Positions 24,749-39,741 of a stretch of DNA of 64,000 bases are shown here, piece by piece. Positions within the stretch are counted from its first letter, which is position 1. Each line of letters begins with the position of its first letter. Origin of the DNA: Clusia tigrina (lineage: Eukaryota; Arthropoda; Insecta; Diptera; Clusiidae); NCBI GenBank assembly GCA_920105625.2, contig OV050030.1, forward strand, positions 178,699,315 to 178,763,314, read 5' to 3'. The notes beneath the pieces were generated by a model. That model was given only the letters and a program-made list of their open reading frames with translations. It searched no databases and had not been told where the DNA came from. A program made the position numbers and the translations under genes.

Positions 24749-25523
24749 TTATTGAATTGAAAAATGTGGTTGAGATCTATGGGAACGTGGTGGAGGAGGT
24801 GGAGCGTAGGCTACTTCTGGATAAAAACGTTGTCCTTTAAGCCCACGAATGGAGGTGTCCAAAGCCTTCTCTCTATAAGAGTTGGTCATGGCACGAATTG
24901 CTTCTTCGCTAATGTCTAGGCATGATATTTTATCAAGGATCAGCGAAAAATGCTGATATACCATCTGATAGAATGTCGCTATATCCTGGTGACGCTGAGT
25001 CAAGGTCGTTAATTGGTACTCTAGTGTACCTAAATCCCGCTTGTCGCAATAATGTAGCATCAGACACTTCCTAATTTGTGGCCAATCTAATGGAGTCCGG
25101 TAGGATTCCAAAGCCGTGTCGGCGCATCACCGATAATTTTGTGTCTTATTGTGTGCAGGATTGCAAAATACCTTGGAGTATTTCGAAAACTCCTGTAAAC
25201 ATCGAGAATTCGGTCTACTATTTTGCGCCAGGAGTTGAATTCTCCTGGTCGGCCGGAAAATTCCCTCAAGCACTTCACCATGTCCGGTATCCTTCAAGTT
25301 CGTTAGCTTTCGTCGCGTTTACGGTTATTTCTGTATTACGCATGTTCCCATCGTCACTTTTGGTCATGCGACTCATGACTTGCTGTACTACTTCCTGAAT
25401 AGATTGAGGGTGTGTTAGTTGGGCGTTTGGTTGGGAAGTTTGTGGAGGATTTGGTTGTTGGGAAGTTGGTTGATCAGTTGAAATTCCTAATCTCCTAAAT
25501 CCCTCTAGGATTTCTTCCTCCAT
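24749..25523 (-). pseudogene. gag: gag, copy B'
   Basis: Same frames, same two frameshifts and same C-terminal truncation as copy C'. Ends in HFSIQ. Confidence 0.83.
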
Positions 25524-26091
25524 TTTTATAAATGTTTTATTTATGGTTATTTATAAATATAAAAAAAAATAAAATTCTATCCTTTAATAGTTTACTAATA
25601 TTCAATAATAAGAAATATTTAATTAATTTGTTTCCTCAAATTTCTTTTCAAAAAAATGTTTCTCAAGCTTTTCACTAATATTCGTTTAATAAAAAAAATT
25701 TTTTGATTATTTTTCCTAATTCTAATTTTCAATAAATTTTTCTCATGAGATTTTCCTTCAATTCAATTTCAATTTGCTTTTACTAATTTGAACACTTTTA
25801 AATTTCAATTGATTTCTCTTATTTGATTTTTTTTTATTAAAATTTTCTTTCAATGAAATTTTTTCTAATAGGTATATATTTCAAATTTCCTCTAAGTAAA
25901 TTTATTTTTTTATTTTTATAACTTACATGAAATAAATTACTGCTAATCTTAACATTATTATGTCCAGCGGTGGTCTCCTGGGGTTATTAGGTACGTCGGC
26001 TCTGGTCCTTTTTGATGATGAATCTACTTGGGGGCCTCTTTACTATTAAATTTCCAAGATTCCCAATTAATGCGTCTGCTCAATAGTTACC

Positions 26092-26288
26092 AGCTAAATT
26101 AACTTGCGTTAATTTTGTTTAAAAAAATCATTTTTTAGGGAGCTGACTCCTTTATTCCTATGAATCGAACTTAGAACTAACTTAACAGATTTTTAAATAC
26201 TTAAACCTAAGCTTATCGTCACTGGTTCAACTGGGCGTCGCTGTTGCTGTTGCTCACGTTGTACCTGCATGCGAAGTTTAAGCGGCGC
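26092..26288 (-). repeat. 5'-truncated LTR between A' and B'
   Basis: Third occurrence of the same truncated LTR/env junction. Confidence 0.86.
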
Positions 26289-26339
26289 GAAGTTTGAATC
26301 AGACGGTTTGTTAAATATTTAATCATTCTATTGCTGTGT

Positions 26340-27790
26340 TGGATAAGTGTGGATTTGATGAATTACTTTCTGGTTTTGTGATGATAGGCCCTCCGTTTCT
26401 GTGTAGTAAGTATTGGTACAAGCAGGCAATTGTGACAAGGATAAGTATTATGGATCCTAATCCGAAATTTAGGCCAATATTAGCTTCATCGCTCTCTGGA
26501 GTAGATTTACGAAGTTATAGTTGTTGATTTGTAATTCCTTCATCATTTCTAATGAGAGTATTTCTGCAATATTGTTTGGATCAGATGATGGTTGTAACAC
26601 TGCCGGTAGTGGTTTACTTGCTGATATTTCCGCATTACACAATGTATCTTGATCAATTTTGATGCTGGCATTGTGGTAGTGTATGATGAATGTTCCATTT
26701 AGAGTTAGGGACTCTTCATTGATTACTCCAATACCATGGAATCTGTTCAAAAATAGTATTCCCGGTGATATTTCCTCGATTGTAGGTATATATTGATTGT
26801 TGACTTCAGTGCAATTAGGTGGGCGACTTTGTAGCAAATTTGCTATACAAGTATCATTATTTAATTTAACTAGGCTACTAATTGGACATATTTTTAAATT
26901 ACAAATTATTTTACAAATTTCTTTAAAACCAAATATATCTTTTCCACATGAGAGCGTTGAATCGAAATTTATTTTATTTATTCTTGAAAATTTTTTTACA
27001 CTTCTAATTTTTATTGTTTTACAAATGCGATTTTCAACTGTTGGTAAGCTTATTATGTAAATTATAAAATTATTATTTGAAGCAATTTTAATTTCGGAAA
27101 ATTCAAACGCTTCATCTAAATTTATAAATTGTATATTTTCTTTGCTTATTATTTTTTTTTGCTATGTCAATTTCATTATTTGACAATATAAAAGAATTTA
27201 TTATATTGGCTTTTGCCCAGTGAATAGCATATGCAACATTTACGATCTCTTCTTTAATTATTTCTAATTTATATATTAATTCGAAAAATAATTAATTTTC
27301 AATTTCTTTATCATTTTTACACATTTTTGTTATGCTGTTTGTAATATTTGAAATTTCATTAATTCTTTTTAAGGTTAGCCTATTTATCATCAACTGATTA
27401 TTGTTATTTTCTAAAACATCATTCAGCTTCTCTACTACAATGCCATGATCGTGGTGGTCAGGACTTCCTGCTATCCATTTCCACGCACTACCTAAAAAAT
27501 CGAGTGATCTCTTATTTTCTTTTATTGATTCTTAAATTGTTGATGTGGGATTTTATTTGGGATATCAGAAGGGTTATGAAAGGATAATGTGGGTTTTTAT
27601 CGCGTTTGTAACTGTTCGCTGTGGCTTCGATATTATTAGTTATTTCGCTACATTTTTCAATGTCAATTTCATGCATTATTTTAAAAGTTCCTGTTTGTAT
27701 TTTCGCAGTTCCGTCATCTATTGTAACTAACTGTGAATTACTGTAGTCCAGTATATGTACCTCTGCAATGCATATCGGAATAATTAGGCT
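26340..27790 (-). pseudogene. env: env, copy A'
   Basis: Near-identical to B' env; longest open piece 26469-26837. Confidence 0.77.
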
Positions 27791-27907
27791 GAAAAGGGGA
27801 AATTGTATGTTTAATATATAAGGAATAATAGGGATTGGATCTTAATTTCGTATTCGGCTTTTGTGTATTAGTTGATTCTTCTCTGTTAACACAGTACTGT
27901 TTCTTTT

Positions 27908-29519
27908 TTATTTTACTATTTCCTTAGTGTGTGGTTTGGATAGTTTAGTTCCTAATCTTTTATTTCGTTTTACAAAAATAACCTGTCCTGGGAGATACGT
28001 TTTTGGTTCCTGTTTATTTTTATTATAGTATTCAATATCTTTCTTCTGTTTGTTTGCTAATTTTCCTATATTATCTTGTCCTCCATTTTCTTTAATGCAG
28101 CGCATTATTTCGATAAGCGTAGAATGGAACCGTTCTACTTGTCCATTCGCCTGACTCTTATATGGTGGCGTACTATAAACTTCTATTCCTAGCTCGTCCT
28201 GCATCATTAATTTAATTGTGGCGGAATTAAGTGAGGGTTCGTTATCTACGACTATTAGCTTGGGTACGCCAAAGTAAAATATGATGTCTCTTAATGGTCT
28301 TCTAATATCTGCTATTGCTCTGCTAGCTAACATTTTAGTTTGCGCATATTTAGTAAATTTATCTAACGCAGTCATAACTATTTTCCCCTCGGTTAAATAT
28401 ATATCAATATGGACTGTGTGACCGGGAAAGGTGGGTAGTGGCGTTTCATTTAGTATTGGTTGATTTGGATGCCTTTCATATTTGTTTTCCTTACAAGTGT
28501 TGCAATTTGTTATTATTCGTTTCATTTTACTAAGCATCCGTGGAAAATAATGCTTTTCTAGTATTTGAATTTTGTTTTCTGTAGCGTTCCTGTGTGCTCG
28601 TTTATGAAATTCTAATATAATATTTTCTTGGTCTTCTTCATTTGTAACATCTTCAACTAATTTTTGCGTATATCGAGCTTTATAACTACTAAAGTGCTGC
28701 GGATAAAAGTTTTGAATTACACCCATGATTCTCTCTTCTTGTGAATTCCATTTATGACAGAAGGATTAAGAAATCATTTTAAATGGGAAATAAGGATCTG
28801 TTCGTTGTATTCTGGTTCTGTTATAATATGTCTATGGATTGTAGGGAATATAATCTTGAACTGGTGTGTTGACGTATCATCTTGTTTAAAAAATATCTGG
28901 TTTTTAAATACATTAATGGGAACATCTGTACATGGAATAAGGTCATGTGAAGAGCTATCGTCACTATGAACAGTTGGTATAAGTGAATTTATCTGAATAG
29001 ATCTCCTAGAGAGAGCATCTGCTACTACATTAGCGTGTCCAGGCTTGTACTTTAATTCATAATTATACTCTTCTAAAATTGATTTCCACCGTTTCATCTT
29101 ACTATTCGTATTTTTCAAACTTAATGCGTATGTGAGGGGCTGATGATCGGTGTATATTTTAATCTTTTTTGAGCCGTATAAATAAGTTCTAAGAGAATTC
29201 AATGACCATATGATGGCTAGCATCTCCTTCTCATCTTGTTCAGATTTATTGAGTGTTCTGGATATAAATGTGATTGGTCTATTATCTTGCGATAGTACGG
29301 CACCAATCGCATAATCTGATGCATCAGTTGCTAGCTCGAAATCTTTTGAAAAATCTGGATGAATGAGGGTGATGTCCTTTGATATCAAGGTATTCCTGAT
29401 TTTATTAAATGCATCTATTGCCTCGTTGTCTAGTGTAATTAATTTCTCTTTTGATGTGTTTTTTGAAACATTCCCTGCTTCTTCTCGCAGAAGACCAGTG
29501 AGTGGTTTGGCTATTTTTG
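27908..29519 (-). pseudogene. pol: partial pol, copy A', with integrase deletion
   Basis: Integrase frame of 272 aa (27908-28726) that lacks 47 residues found in B and B' just after the NGQVERFHS motif. The junction lies at about 28079, and both edges of the lost segment carry TGTC. RNase H is open in another frame (28774-29388). RT core deleted at about 29519. Confidence 0.85.
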
Positions 29520-29749
29520 AAGCCTGAGCCCGAAAGGAAGGCGCAAAAATTCATACTTTCCATTGTTTATGGAAAATGCTGTCTTTTCAATATCCGATTC
29601 CCGAAGGAGTATTCGGTGGAATCCGCTTTTTAAATCAATAACTGTAAAAAATTTGTTTTCACCGAGGTTGATTATTTCCAAACCTATTGTAATTTGCTTG
29701 GGGTGAGTAATTTTGTTGGAATGGGATAGGTCGGTTATAGTTAAATCTA

Positions 29750-30498
29750 TTAAAATAAGGTATAAAAATGAGGTGGAGCGTAGGCTACTTCTGGATAAAA
29801 ACGTTGTCCTTTAAGCCCACGAATGGAGCTGTCCAAAGCCTTCTCTCTATAAGACTTGGTCATGGCCCGAATTGCTTCTTCGCTAATGTCTAGGCATGAT
29901 ATTTTATCAAGGATCAGCGAAAAATGCTGATATACCATATGATAGAATGTCGCTATATCCTGGTGACGCTGAGTCAAGGTCGTTAATTGGTACTCTAGTG
30001 TACCTATATCCCGCTTGTCGCAATAATGTAGCATCAGACACTTCCTAATTTGTGGCCAATCTAATGGAGTCCGGTAGGATTCCAAAGCCGTGTCGGCGCA
30101 TCACCGATAATTTTGTGTCTTATTGTGTGCAGGATTGCAAAATACCTTGGAGTATTTCGAAAACTCCTGTAAACATCGAGAATTCGGTCTACTGTTTTGC
30201 GCCAGGAGTTGAATTCTCCTGGTCGGCCGGAAAATTCCCTCAAGCACTTTACCATGTCCGGTATCCTGTCAAGTTCGTTAGCTTTCGTCGCGTTTACGGT
30301 TATTTCTGTATTACGCATGTTCCCATCGTCACTGTTGGTCATGCGATTCATGACTTGCTGTACTATTTCCTGAATAGATTGAGGGTTTGTTAGTTGGGCG
30401 TTTGGTTGGGAAGTTTGTGGAGGATTTGGTTGTTGGGAAGTTGGTTGATCAGTTGAAATTCCTAATCTCCTAAATCCCTCTAGGATTTCTTCCTCCAT
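29750..30498 (-). pseudogene. gag: gag, copy A'
   Basis: First frame 145 aa identical to copy B; second frame 29750-30085 ends in APPHFYTLF as in A and B. Confidence 0.84.
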
Positions 30499-31067
30499 TT
30501 TTATAAATGTTTTATTTATGGTTATTTATAAATATAAAAAAAAATAAAATTCTATCCTTTAATAGTTTACTAATATTCAATAATAAGAAATATTTAATTA
30601 ATTTGTTTCCTCAAATTTCTTTTCAAAAAAATGTTTCTCAAGCTTTTCACTAATATTCGTTTAATAAAAAAAAATTTTTTGATTATTTTTCCTAATTCTA
30701 ATTTTCAATAAATTTTTCTCATGAGATTTTCCTTCAATTCAATTTCAATTTGCTTTTACTAATTTGAACACTTTTAAATTTCAATTGATTTCTCTTATTT
30801 GATTTTTTTTTATTAAAATTTTCTTTCAATGAAATTTTTTCTAAAAGGTATATATTTCAAATTTCCTCTAAGTAAATTTATTTTCTTATGTTTATAACTT
30901 ACATGAAATAAATTACTGCTAATCTTAACATTATTATGTCCAGCGGTGGTCTCCTGGGGTTATTAGGTACGTCGGCTCTGGTCCTTTTTGATGATGAATC
31001 TACTTGGGGGCCTCTTTACTATTAAATTTCCAAGATTCCCAATTAATGCGTCTGCTCAATAGTTACC

Positions 31068-32884
<1,817 letters not shown>

Positions 32885-33692
32885 CTATATATATAAAAAT
32901 GAATGTTTGTTTGTTACTGACGCTAAGGCTCAAGAACGGCTGGATCAATCTTGATGGAATTTTCAGAGGTTGTTCGTTGTGGATCTGGGAATCTTTAGAG
33001 ATAAAAAAACCTTATACTCTTCCTGAAGAAAAGTCGGAAAATTTAAAAATTCCAAAAAGGACATTTTTCCGTACAAAATTTTTTTTTCTTTCAAATTTTT
33101 TTTCCAATTGTTTCTTGCAAATCTATCGATCTCAAAACATTCGGAAAAGTCGGAAAATTCGAAAATTAGAAAAACCTAATCTCACTTTTTGTTCACATTT
33201 TTTTGTATGCGCGGGGTGTTGCACATTTAGATCATTCATATTGGTGTTGTAAGCACTGACTGATACTCCAATAACTCAACAGATGGAGCTGTAGACGCTT
33301 ATTTATTTTTACAGCTGCGTATATAGTTTGCTGTTTCTGATTTGTTTATTCGAACAGTGCGGACACGGTCAATTGACTTTCTGACATTTTTCCAAATTTT
33401 AATTGATTTCTCGAGTTAAATTCATTACATTCAATTGTTAAATTGGTTACATTCACGAAATATTTGATTTTAAATCTGTGGATCATCAGTTTTTGAGTGA
33501 AATTATTGACATTTCAAACAAAAAAAGTGAGTTCATTATTTTCGTTTGTTGGTGAATACCTAACCTCATTTCCATTGGAATTTATTTGTGTTTTTTCTTC
33601 AGCTGATTTGTAAATTATTTGAATCGTTCAATTTCGGTCGTTTGCTTTCTTTATTTCGGCTCTTCAAACGGTAAATTATTGAAAATTATTCC

Positions 33693-34466
33693 GTGAAAAC
33701 TTTATGTGTGTTTCATACGAAACACTATCCACGTGCTTTTCTTTCGGAAACGGAAACTGGAAATTATGGATATCCACTCTATCGGCGTCGCTCATCAGAC
33801 AACAATGGCAGAACATTCAGCATTCAATTTAGAGGAGTGAATACCGAAGTTGACAACACATGGATGGTACCATATTCGCCAATATTGTCTAAGACATTCA
33901 AAACTCATATCAATGTTGAGTATTGCAGTTCTGTGAAATCGATCAAATACGTTTGCAAGTACGTCACCAAACGAAGCGACATGGCGGTTATTGGCCTTGA
34001 ACGAGATGAGATCAGCAAGTATCAAATGGGTCGATACGTGAACTGCAATGAAGCGCTTTGGAGAATATTTTTTTTTGTAATTCATGAGCGTTTTCCGACT
34101 GTTGTGCATCTCGCAGCTCATTTGGAGAATGGCCAAAGAGTGTATTTCAACCCAGAGAATGCAGTACAGCGAGCGGAAACACCACCAGCAACAACATTGA
34201 CGAGTTTTTTCTCTACTTGCGCCAGTGATCCGTTTGCGAAAGCATTGCTTTATTCGGAAATGCCTCGATATTATACATGGAATGCATCGTCGATGAAGTG
34301 GTTACGCAGAAAGCAAGGCCAACCAGTAGATGGGCATCCAGGTGTGTTCTCAACTAATGCATTAGGACGAATTTACACAATCCACCCGAAAAACGACGAG
34401 TGCTTCTACCTTCGGTTACTATTGATTAATGTACGCGGTTCAACTTTCAGTCATTGCGTACTGTGA
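33693..34466 (+). pseudogene. Helitron Rep C-terminal region
   Basis: Rep nicks and joins DNA at the element ends during rolling-circle transposition. The frame holds the end of the Rep domain with the two-tyrosine motif YVCKY (Tyr codons at 33948 and 33960) and the linker towards the helicase. The HUH metal-binding part that should precede it is absent, so the nuclease cannot work. A frameshift near 34445 moves the reading frame onto the next segment, which overlaps by 13 bases. Confidence 0.85.
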
Positions 34467-35632
34467 ATGGTACGTTGTGTGCAACTTTTCGAGAATCATG
34501 CCAGCAATTACAATTGCTGGAACATTATAATCACTGGAATCAAACGATGGACGATGCGATAGCTACTTCGCATGCCACTGAAGTTCGCACACTTTTCGCG
34601 ATGATCATTTCGACATGTCAGCCTTCAAATCCGCGTCAATTATGGGATGCGTACAAAAATTACATTGCCGAAGACATTTTACATCGAGTGGCAACATGGA
34701 ATTCAGAATTGCAAATGAACGATGACATCTACAATGAAGCATTGGTGTTGATTGAAGATTTGTGTTTGCTTATGAGTGGCAAACAATTGACTGAAATTCA
34801 TATGCAAGCGCCAAATCGTCAAATCAGAGATGTACTGAATCGTGAATTGGAACGTGAGCGTGCATACGACAGAATAACTTTGGAACAACAAGTACAAAGA
34901 AATGTTCCATTATTGAATAAGCAGCAAAAGAGTGCGTATGATGAATTGATGAACGCTGTCAATGATGGAAACGGTGGACTATTTTTTCTTGATGCGCCCG
35001 GCGGAACTGGGAAAACGTTCCTGATATCATTGATTTTGGCAACAATACGATCTCAAAATGGCATTGCGTTGGCTCTCGCATCTACTGGGATTGCTGCAAC
35101 TCTACTAGAAGGTGGAAGAGCGGCACATTCGGCACTGACGCTTCCGTTAAACATGCAAATCAATGCAACACCTGTTTGCAACATTTCAAAGCAATCAGCT
35201 ATGGCAAAAGTGTTGAAGAATTGTAAACTGATAGTATGGGATGAGTGCACAATGGCTCACAAACGGTCTCTAGAAGCACTTGACAGATCAATGAAAGATC
35301 TGCGGAATAATAATCGTCGCTTTAGTGGCGCAATGATACTGTTAGCAGGCGATTTTCGACAAACACTTCCTGTTATTCCGAAATCTACAGCGGCGGATGA
35401 ATTGAACGCATATCTCAAGTCATCGTATTTGTGGCGGTACGTGAAAACCATACGATTGACTATGAATATGCGAGTGTTCCTGCAACAGGATAGCACCGCA
35501 GAAGTTTTCTCTAAAGAACTGCTAAGAATTGGAAATGGGCAAATTCCGGTTGATACTTCCAGTGGTTTGATATCAATTCCACCTGCCATTTGTCAATTCA
35601 CTTCAAAGAAAGCTGAACTCATCACTGTTTGA
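34454..35632 (+). pseudogene. Helitron Pif1-like helicase, N-terminal and central part
   Basis: The SF1B helicase would unwind DNA during transposition. Motifs in order: NKQQKSAYDEL (Q-like), Walker A APGGTGKTF (about 34995-35021), Walker B VWDECTM (about 35235-35255), and GDFRQTLPVIP (about 35350). It stops at 35630-35632 and continues in another frame. Confidence 0.87.
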
Positions 35633-36285
35633 ATGTTTATCCGAACATTGGCCACAATTATCGTAACTACGATTGTTTGAGTGCACGCGCAATTTTAGCT
35701 GCCAAAAATACCGATGTTAATGACTTAAACTGGACGATTCAAAGTCAAATTCCGGCAGATTTGCGCTCATATAAATCGATCGATCGTGTTGAAAATGAAG
35801 ACGAAGCCATGAATTATCCAGTGGAATTTCAAAATTCTTTGGATTTGCCTGGCATGCCGCCGCATCATTTGCGTCTCAAAGTTGGATCTTTCATTATTAT
35901 GCTTCGCAATCTTCATGCGCCGAAACTGTATAATGGAACCCGACTGATTGTGGCGCAGCTATCGAATAATGTGATAGTTGCAAGAATTTTGAAAGGGACT
36001 TACAAGGGGGCAGAATGCTTGATTCCACGAATTCCTTTGAGTTCCAACGATTTGCCATTTCAGCTCAAACGTATTCAGTTTCCAGTGAAACTTGCATTTG
36101 CGATGACAATCAACAGGTCACAAGGACAGTCGCTGGAAGTGTGTGGCCTAAATCTGGAAATGCCATGTTTTTCACACGGCCAGCTATACGTGGCGTGTTC
36201 ACGAGTTGGAAAACCATCTTCTCTGTACATTTACGCACCGGAACAGAAAACAAAAAATGTTGTTTATCAAGCTGCGTTACATTGA
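35629..36285 (+). pseudogene. Helitron helicase C-terminal part
   Basis: Continuation of the Pif1-like helicase after a second frameshift: DLPGMPPHHLRLKVG, then the late motif NRSQGQSLEVCG and VACSRVG near the C-terminus. It ends at TGA 36283-36285, about 110 bases before the Helitron 3' end. Confidence 0.86.
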
Positions 36286-36370
36286 AAAAAATGTAGAAAA
36301 ATCGCAAATAAATGATTTTCAACACAATATAAATTCAACTTTCTTTTCTTTTCAAAACACATAATTTCAC

Positions 36371-36600
<230 letters not shown>

Positions 36601-36620
36601 TTTGTTGTAATTTTTTTTTT

Positions 36621-36758
36621 AAACAAAGCCATGGACTTCACACGATATGGATTGGTCCAGAATAATTCATTAGTCTACGTACTATGAGCAAACGAAGCCA
36701 TGGACCTCACACAAAGTGGATTGTTCCAGAAGAATTTAATTTATTGCATGTATCATAA
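36621..36758 (+). repeat. tandem duplication, two units of about 69 bp
   Basis: Two imperfect units, each starting AAACAAAGCCATGGACTTC or CAAACGAAGCCATGGACCTC and ending in a TATGAG- or CATAAG-like segment. Probably the 5' region of the R1-clade element that follows. Confidence 0.7.
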
Positions 36759-36781
36759 GAAATTGGCAAAAGCCACTCCTA

Positions 36782-37381
36782 ATGCGGGACGCGATTGAGA
36801 GCATCAGGGCGCTATACGAGCTTTCAGCGATAGAAGCGAAGGAAGCTGCCAAACAAATTATGAGAAGGCACAACTCGTCCGAAACATCGCCGTGTTTCAT
36901 GCCAGGTGTTGATTGGAGGCCGAAAAAAAGGCAGACTGTTCTCGAGACGCCGAGAAGGGACACCCACAACAGCATCGAAAGTATTGCTTATGCAATGCGA
37001 CATAAAACGTTCGGATGAGATATCAGTCCGCAGCTTGCGAAAGAGCTACCACGGTACGCAGACAGCCTACGTCTGCCTCTCGGAGGATGATGAAGCAAAG
37101 GTGCTGTCGATGCAGCGGATAGGCATCGGCTGGGTCTTGTGCCGAGTACGCGAGAGCATTTCTCCCTCCAGATGCTTCAAGTGTTGGGGCTACAGCCACC
37201 TAGAACGTAACAGCAAAGAGAACATAGACCGCAGCAACCAATGCAGAAAATGTGGTGACGAAGGACACCTAGCGGCGGCGTGCACCAGTAAAGAAAAATG
37301 TGCGATATGCGGAGGAGGTCACGCAGCTGGCAGTTCCCGCTCTATGGCACCTCAAAAGGCGGTGCAGAGAGGTGGGCGATG
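36782..37381 (+). pseudogene. R1-clade ORF1 (RNA-binding, zinc-knuckle protein)
   Basis: ORF1 coats element RNA. A helical N-terminal piece (RDAIESIRALYELSAIEAKE) is in one frame. After an internal loss the C-terminal piece (from 36906) has RSLRKSYHGTQTAYVCLS and three Cys/His knuckles: CFKCWGYSH (last ligand lost), CRKCGDEGHLAAAC (complete) and CAICGGGH (last Cys lost). Confidence 0.8.
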
Positions 37382-39272
37382 AAAATCGTACAACTCAATC
37401 TTTACCATTGCGTTGTGGCACAAATCTGGTTTCACTTGGATTAAGCTCGACGGAATATACTTCTTCTCGTGGTAGACTCCGCCGAGTATGGACATAGCGC
37501 TTTTTGAACGAATGCTGACGAAACTGGTCGCAGAAGCGAGAGGCACTTATTGCGAGAGACTTTAATGCTTGGTCAACAACATGGGTCAGCAGCACCACAA
37601 ACCGCAGGGGTAGAATGCTAATAGAGTGTCTTGCCACGTTGTATGTTGAACTCCTAAACCATGGGCAACATACATTTGAGGCAGGGGCGAAACGGTCTGC
37701 GGTGGATCTTACCTTCACTCACAACTCGATCGCGCGCACCGCCATATGGAGCATTTGGGATTTCCACACTAACTGCGACCATATAGCCGGTTTACTGATG
37801 GACTGAGAAAATCGCTGAGCTCAGAAGACGCTGTAACAGTGCGCGCAGAAATCCCGTCAAATTTGCGAGAATGTACACCGCATGCCTCAATGAAGGCATA
37901 TTTCCTGAGCTCTGGAAACAGCAGAGACTGGTGCTGCTATTGAAAGCTGGGAAGCAGCCTGACCAGTGATCCGCGTATCGCCCACTATGTATGCTCGACT
38001 GCCTGGGTAATTTGTTGGGGAGCACCATTGTTCAGCGACTGCACGAAACGCTCGAGGGACCTAGGGGCTTATCCCCGTGGCAATTCGGATTCCACCAGGG
38101 CAAGCTTATTGTCCACGCCATTCATAAACATTGCACGTGATGCGACGATCGGACAAAGGTGGGTACAAGAAATACTGCGCAGTGGTAACACTTGACGTAA
38201 AAAATGCGTTCAGCTCGGCGAGCTGGTATCGAATACTTGCAGTGAATTATTGCGGACTACTTCGAGGGCAGAGTGCTACTCTACGACACTGACGACTGTG
38301 TAAAGCGACACAAGGTCTCCCGAGGCGTCCCTCAAGGCTTGGTGCTAGGACCAACATTGTGGAATGTGATGTACGATGGCGTTCTGACGATGGATCTCCC
38401 AAACGATACGACGATGGTTGGCTATGCGGATGACATCGCACTGGTGGTAGTGACGAAAGACATTTTCACTCTACACACGCGGTGTAGTGATGCGGTGTCA
38501 CAACTCACGAGGTGGCTTGGAGGACCACACTACAGCACAAGGAAACTTCTGGCAAGGGTCACGAGCTCCATACTGCTGTTTGCTGCGCCAGTATGGGCAG
38601 ACGCGATGCAGAAGGCGTCATATTTCGCTGCTATCCGGGTAACATTTCGCTACAGTGCTTTGAGAGTGGCTAGTGCATTCCGCACTGTTTCGGAAGATGC
38701 TATCGGAGTGATTGCTGCTATGCCACCAGTGCACAGCCTGGCCTCTGAATGCCAGCGAACGTTTACAGCAGGCGCACATGCATCAAAGGTGAATCGACGT
38801 CATCGGAGCATCCTGATCTGGCAGCGACGTTGGGAGAGATCGTACAAGGGAAGATGGACATTCGCCATTATCCCAAACATCACCGCCTGGATAAGTCGCA
38901 ACCACCCAGTTGCTCAGCGGACATGGCTGCTTCAAGCAATACCTCCATGGCTTCAAGTACGAGGAGGACCCGTTCTGTCCCAATTGTCCACACGAAATCG
39001 AAGACGCTCGGTATGTCCTAATACACTGCCCCCGTTTTTGCCACGTACGAGCCGAGGTGACGGAAGCCTTTGGAGAGGTGACGGAAACCTTAGAGAACAG
39101 TTCGGCACACATTTGTGAGACACCATCCAAATGGCGAGCCTTTCAAGACGCATCAGTGAAGATTATGATTGAGCTTCGCGGCATTGATCGAGGGAGAAAC
39201 GCTGACTGCGCAAGGTTGCGCGATGCCATCGTGAACAGCAGCGAATCCTCTGCAACAAGGACGGATGGTTGA
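37379..39272 (+). pseudogene. R1-clade ORF2 (endonuclease-RT), degenerate
   Basis: Starts MKIVQLNLYHC at 37379, overlapping the ORF1 stop as is usual in the clade. Endonuclease pieces: LIEC and AVDLTF (near 37700), CDHIAG where SDH is expected. RT pieces: EGIFPELWK and a YRPL-like block near 37970, GVPQGLVLGPTLWNVMYDGV and GYADDIALVV (38430). C-terminal knuckle CPNCPHEIEDARYVLIHC (38960-39020). Many stops and frameshifts, including a CT-rich break near 38100. Confidence 0.8.
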
Positions 39273-39461
39273 ATAAGACCAACGACTGACGGTTGAGCAA
39301 TGATGCTCTGACGGCCTCCCGACTGAATACCTGACGGTGGGCTCAGGGAGGATCCACTCCTACGTTTGAGGAGATATTTAGTGGGTTAGAGTCTCACACT
39401 GACTTCGGCTTTAGACGCTTTTACTCCTCTTTAAAAAAAAATTAAAAATTAAAAAAAAAAA

Positions 39462-39518
39462 TACATATACGTATACATATACACATACAAATTCATATAC
39501 ATAGACATATACATATAA

Positions 39519-39567
<49 letters not shown>

Positions 39568-39674
39568 TACACATGTGCAAATACAAATATATATATAAAT
39601 ATACATATACATAAACATATACATATACATAAAAATAAATATATACATATACAGAAACATATGCATATACATAA

Positions 39675-39741
<67 letters not shown>

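Larger units (their letters stand above)
21148..26288 (-). mobile_element. gypsy-group element, defective copy B'
   Basis: Complete unit of the minus-strand tandem. The gag-start distance to C' is exactly 5142 bp (25523 to 20381). It has both pol deletions, the gag frameshift and a truncated LTR on both sides. Confidence 0.87.
36770..39462 (+). mobile_element. R1-clade non-LTR retrotransposon, degenerate copy 1
   Basis: Order ORF1 (zinc knuckles), endonuclease, reverse transcriptase, C-terminal CCHC, 3' UTR, A-rich tail (39433-39462). About 2.7 kb against 5-6 kb for full elements, so it has large internal losses. The 3' UTR contains TTTAGTGGGTTAGAGTCTCA (39378-39397), closely matched in the second R1-like element (51974-51993). 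Confidence 0.8.

Noticed and set aside
34454..36285. Host Pif1 helicase gene
   Set aside because: It lies between Helitron termini with Rep remnants upstream, so it belongs to the transposon.
36782..39272. Host nuclear gene with zinc knuckles
   Set aside because: The knuckles, endonuclease and YADD order is that of an R1-clade element, with an A-rich tail at the end.
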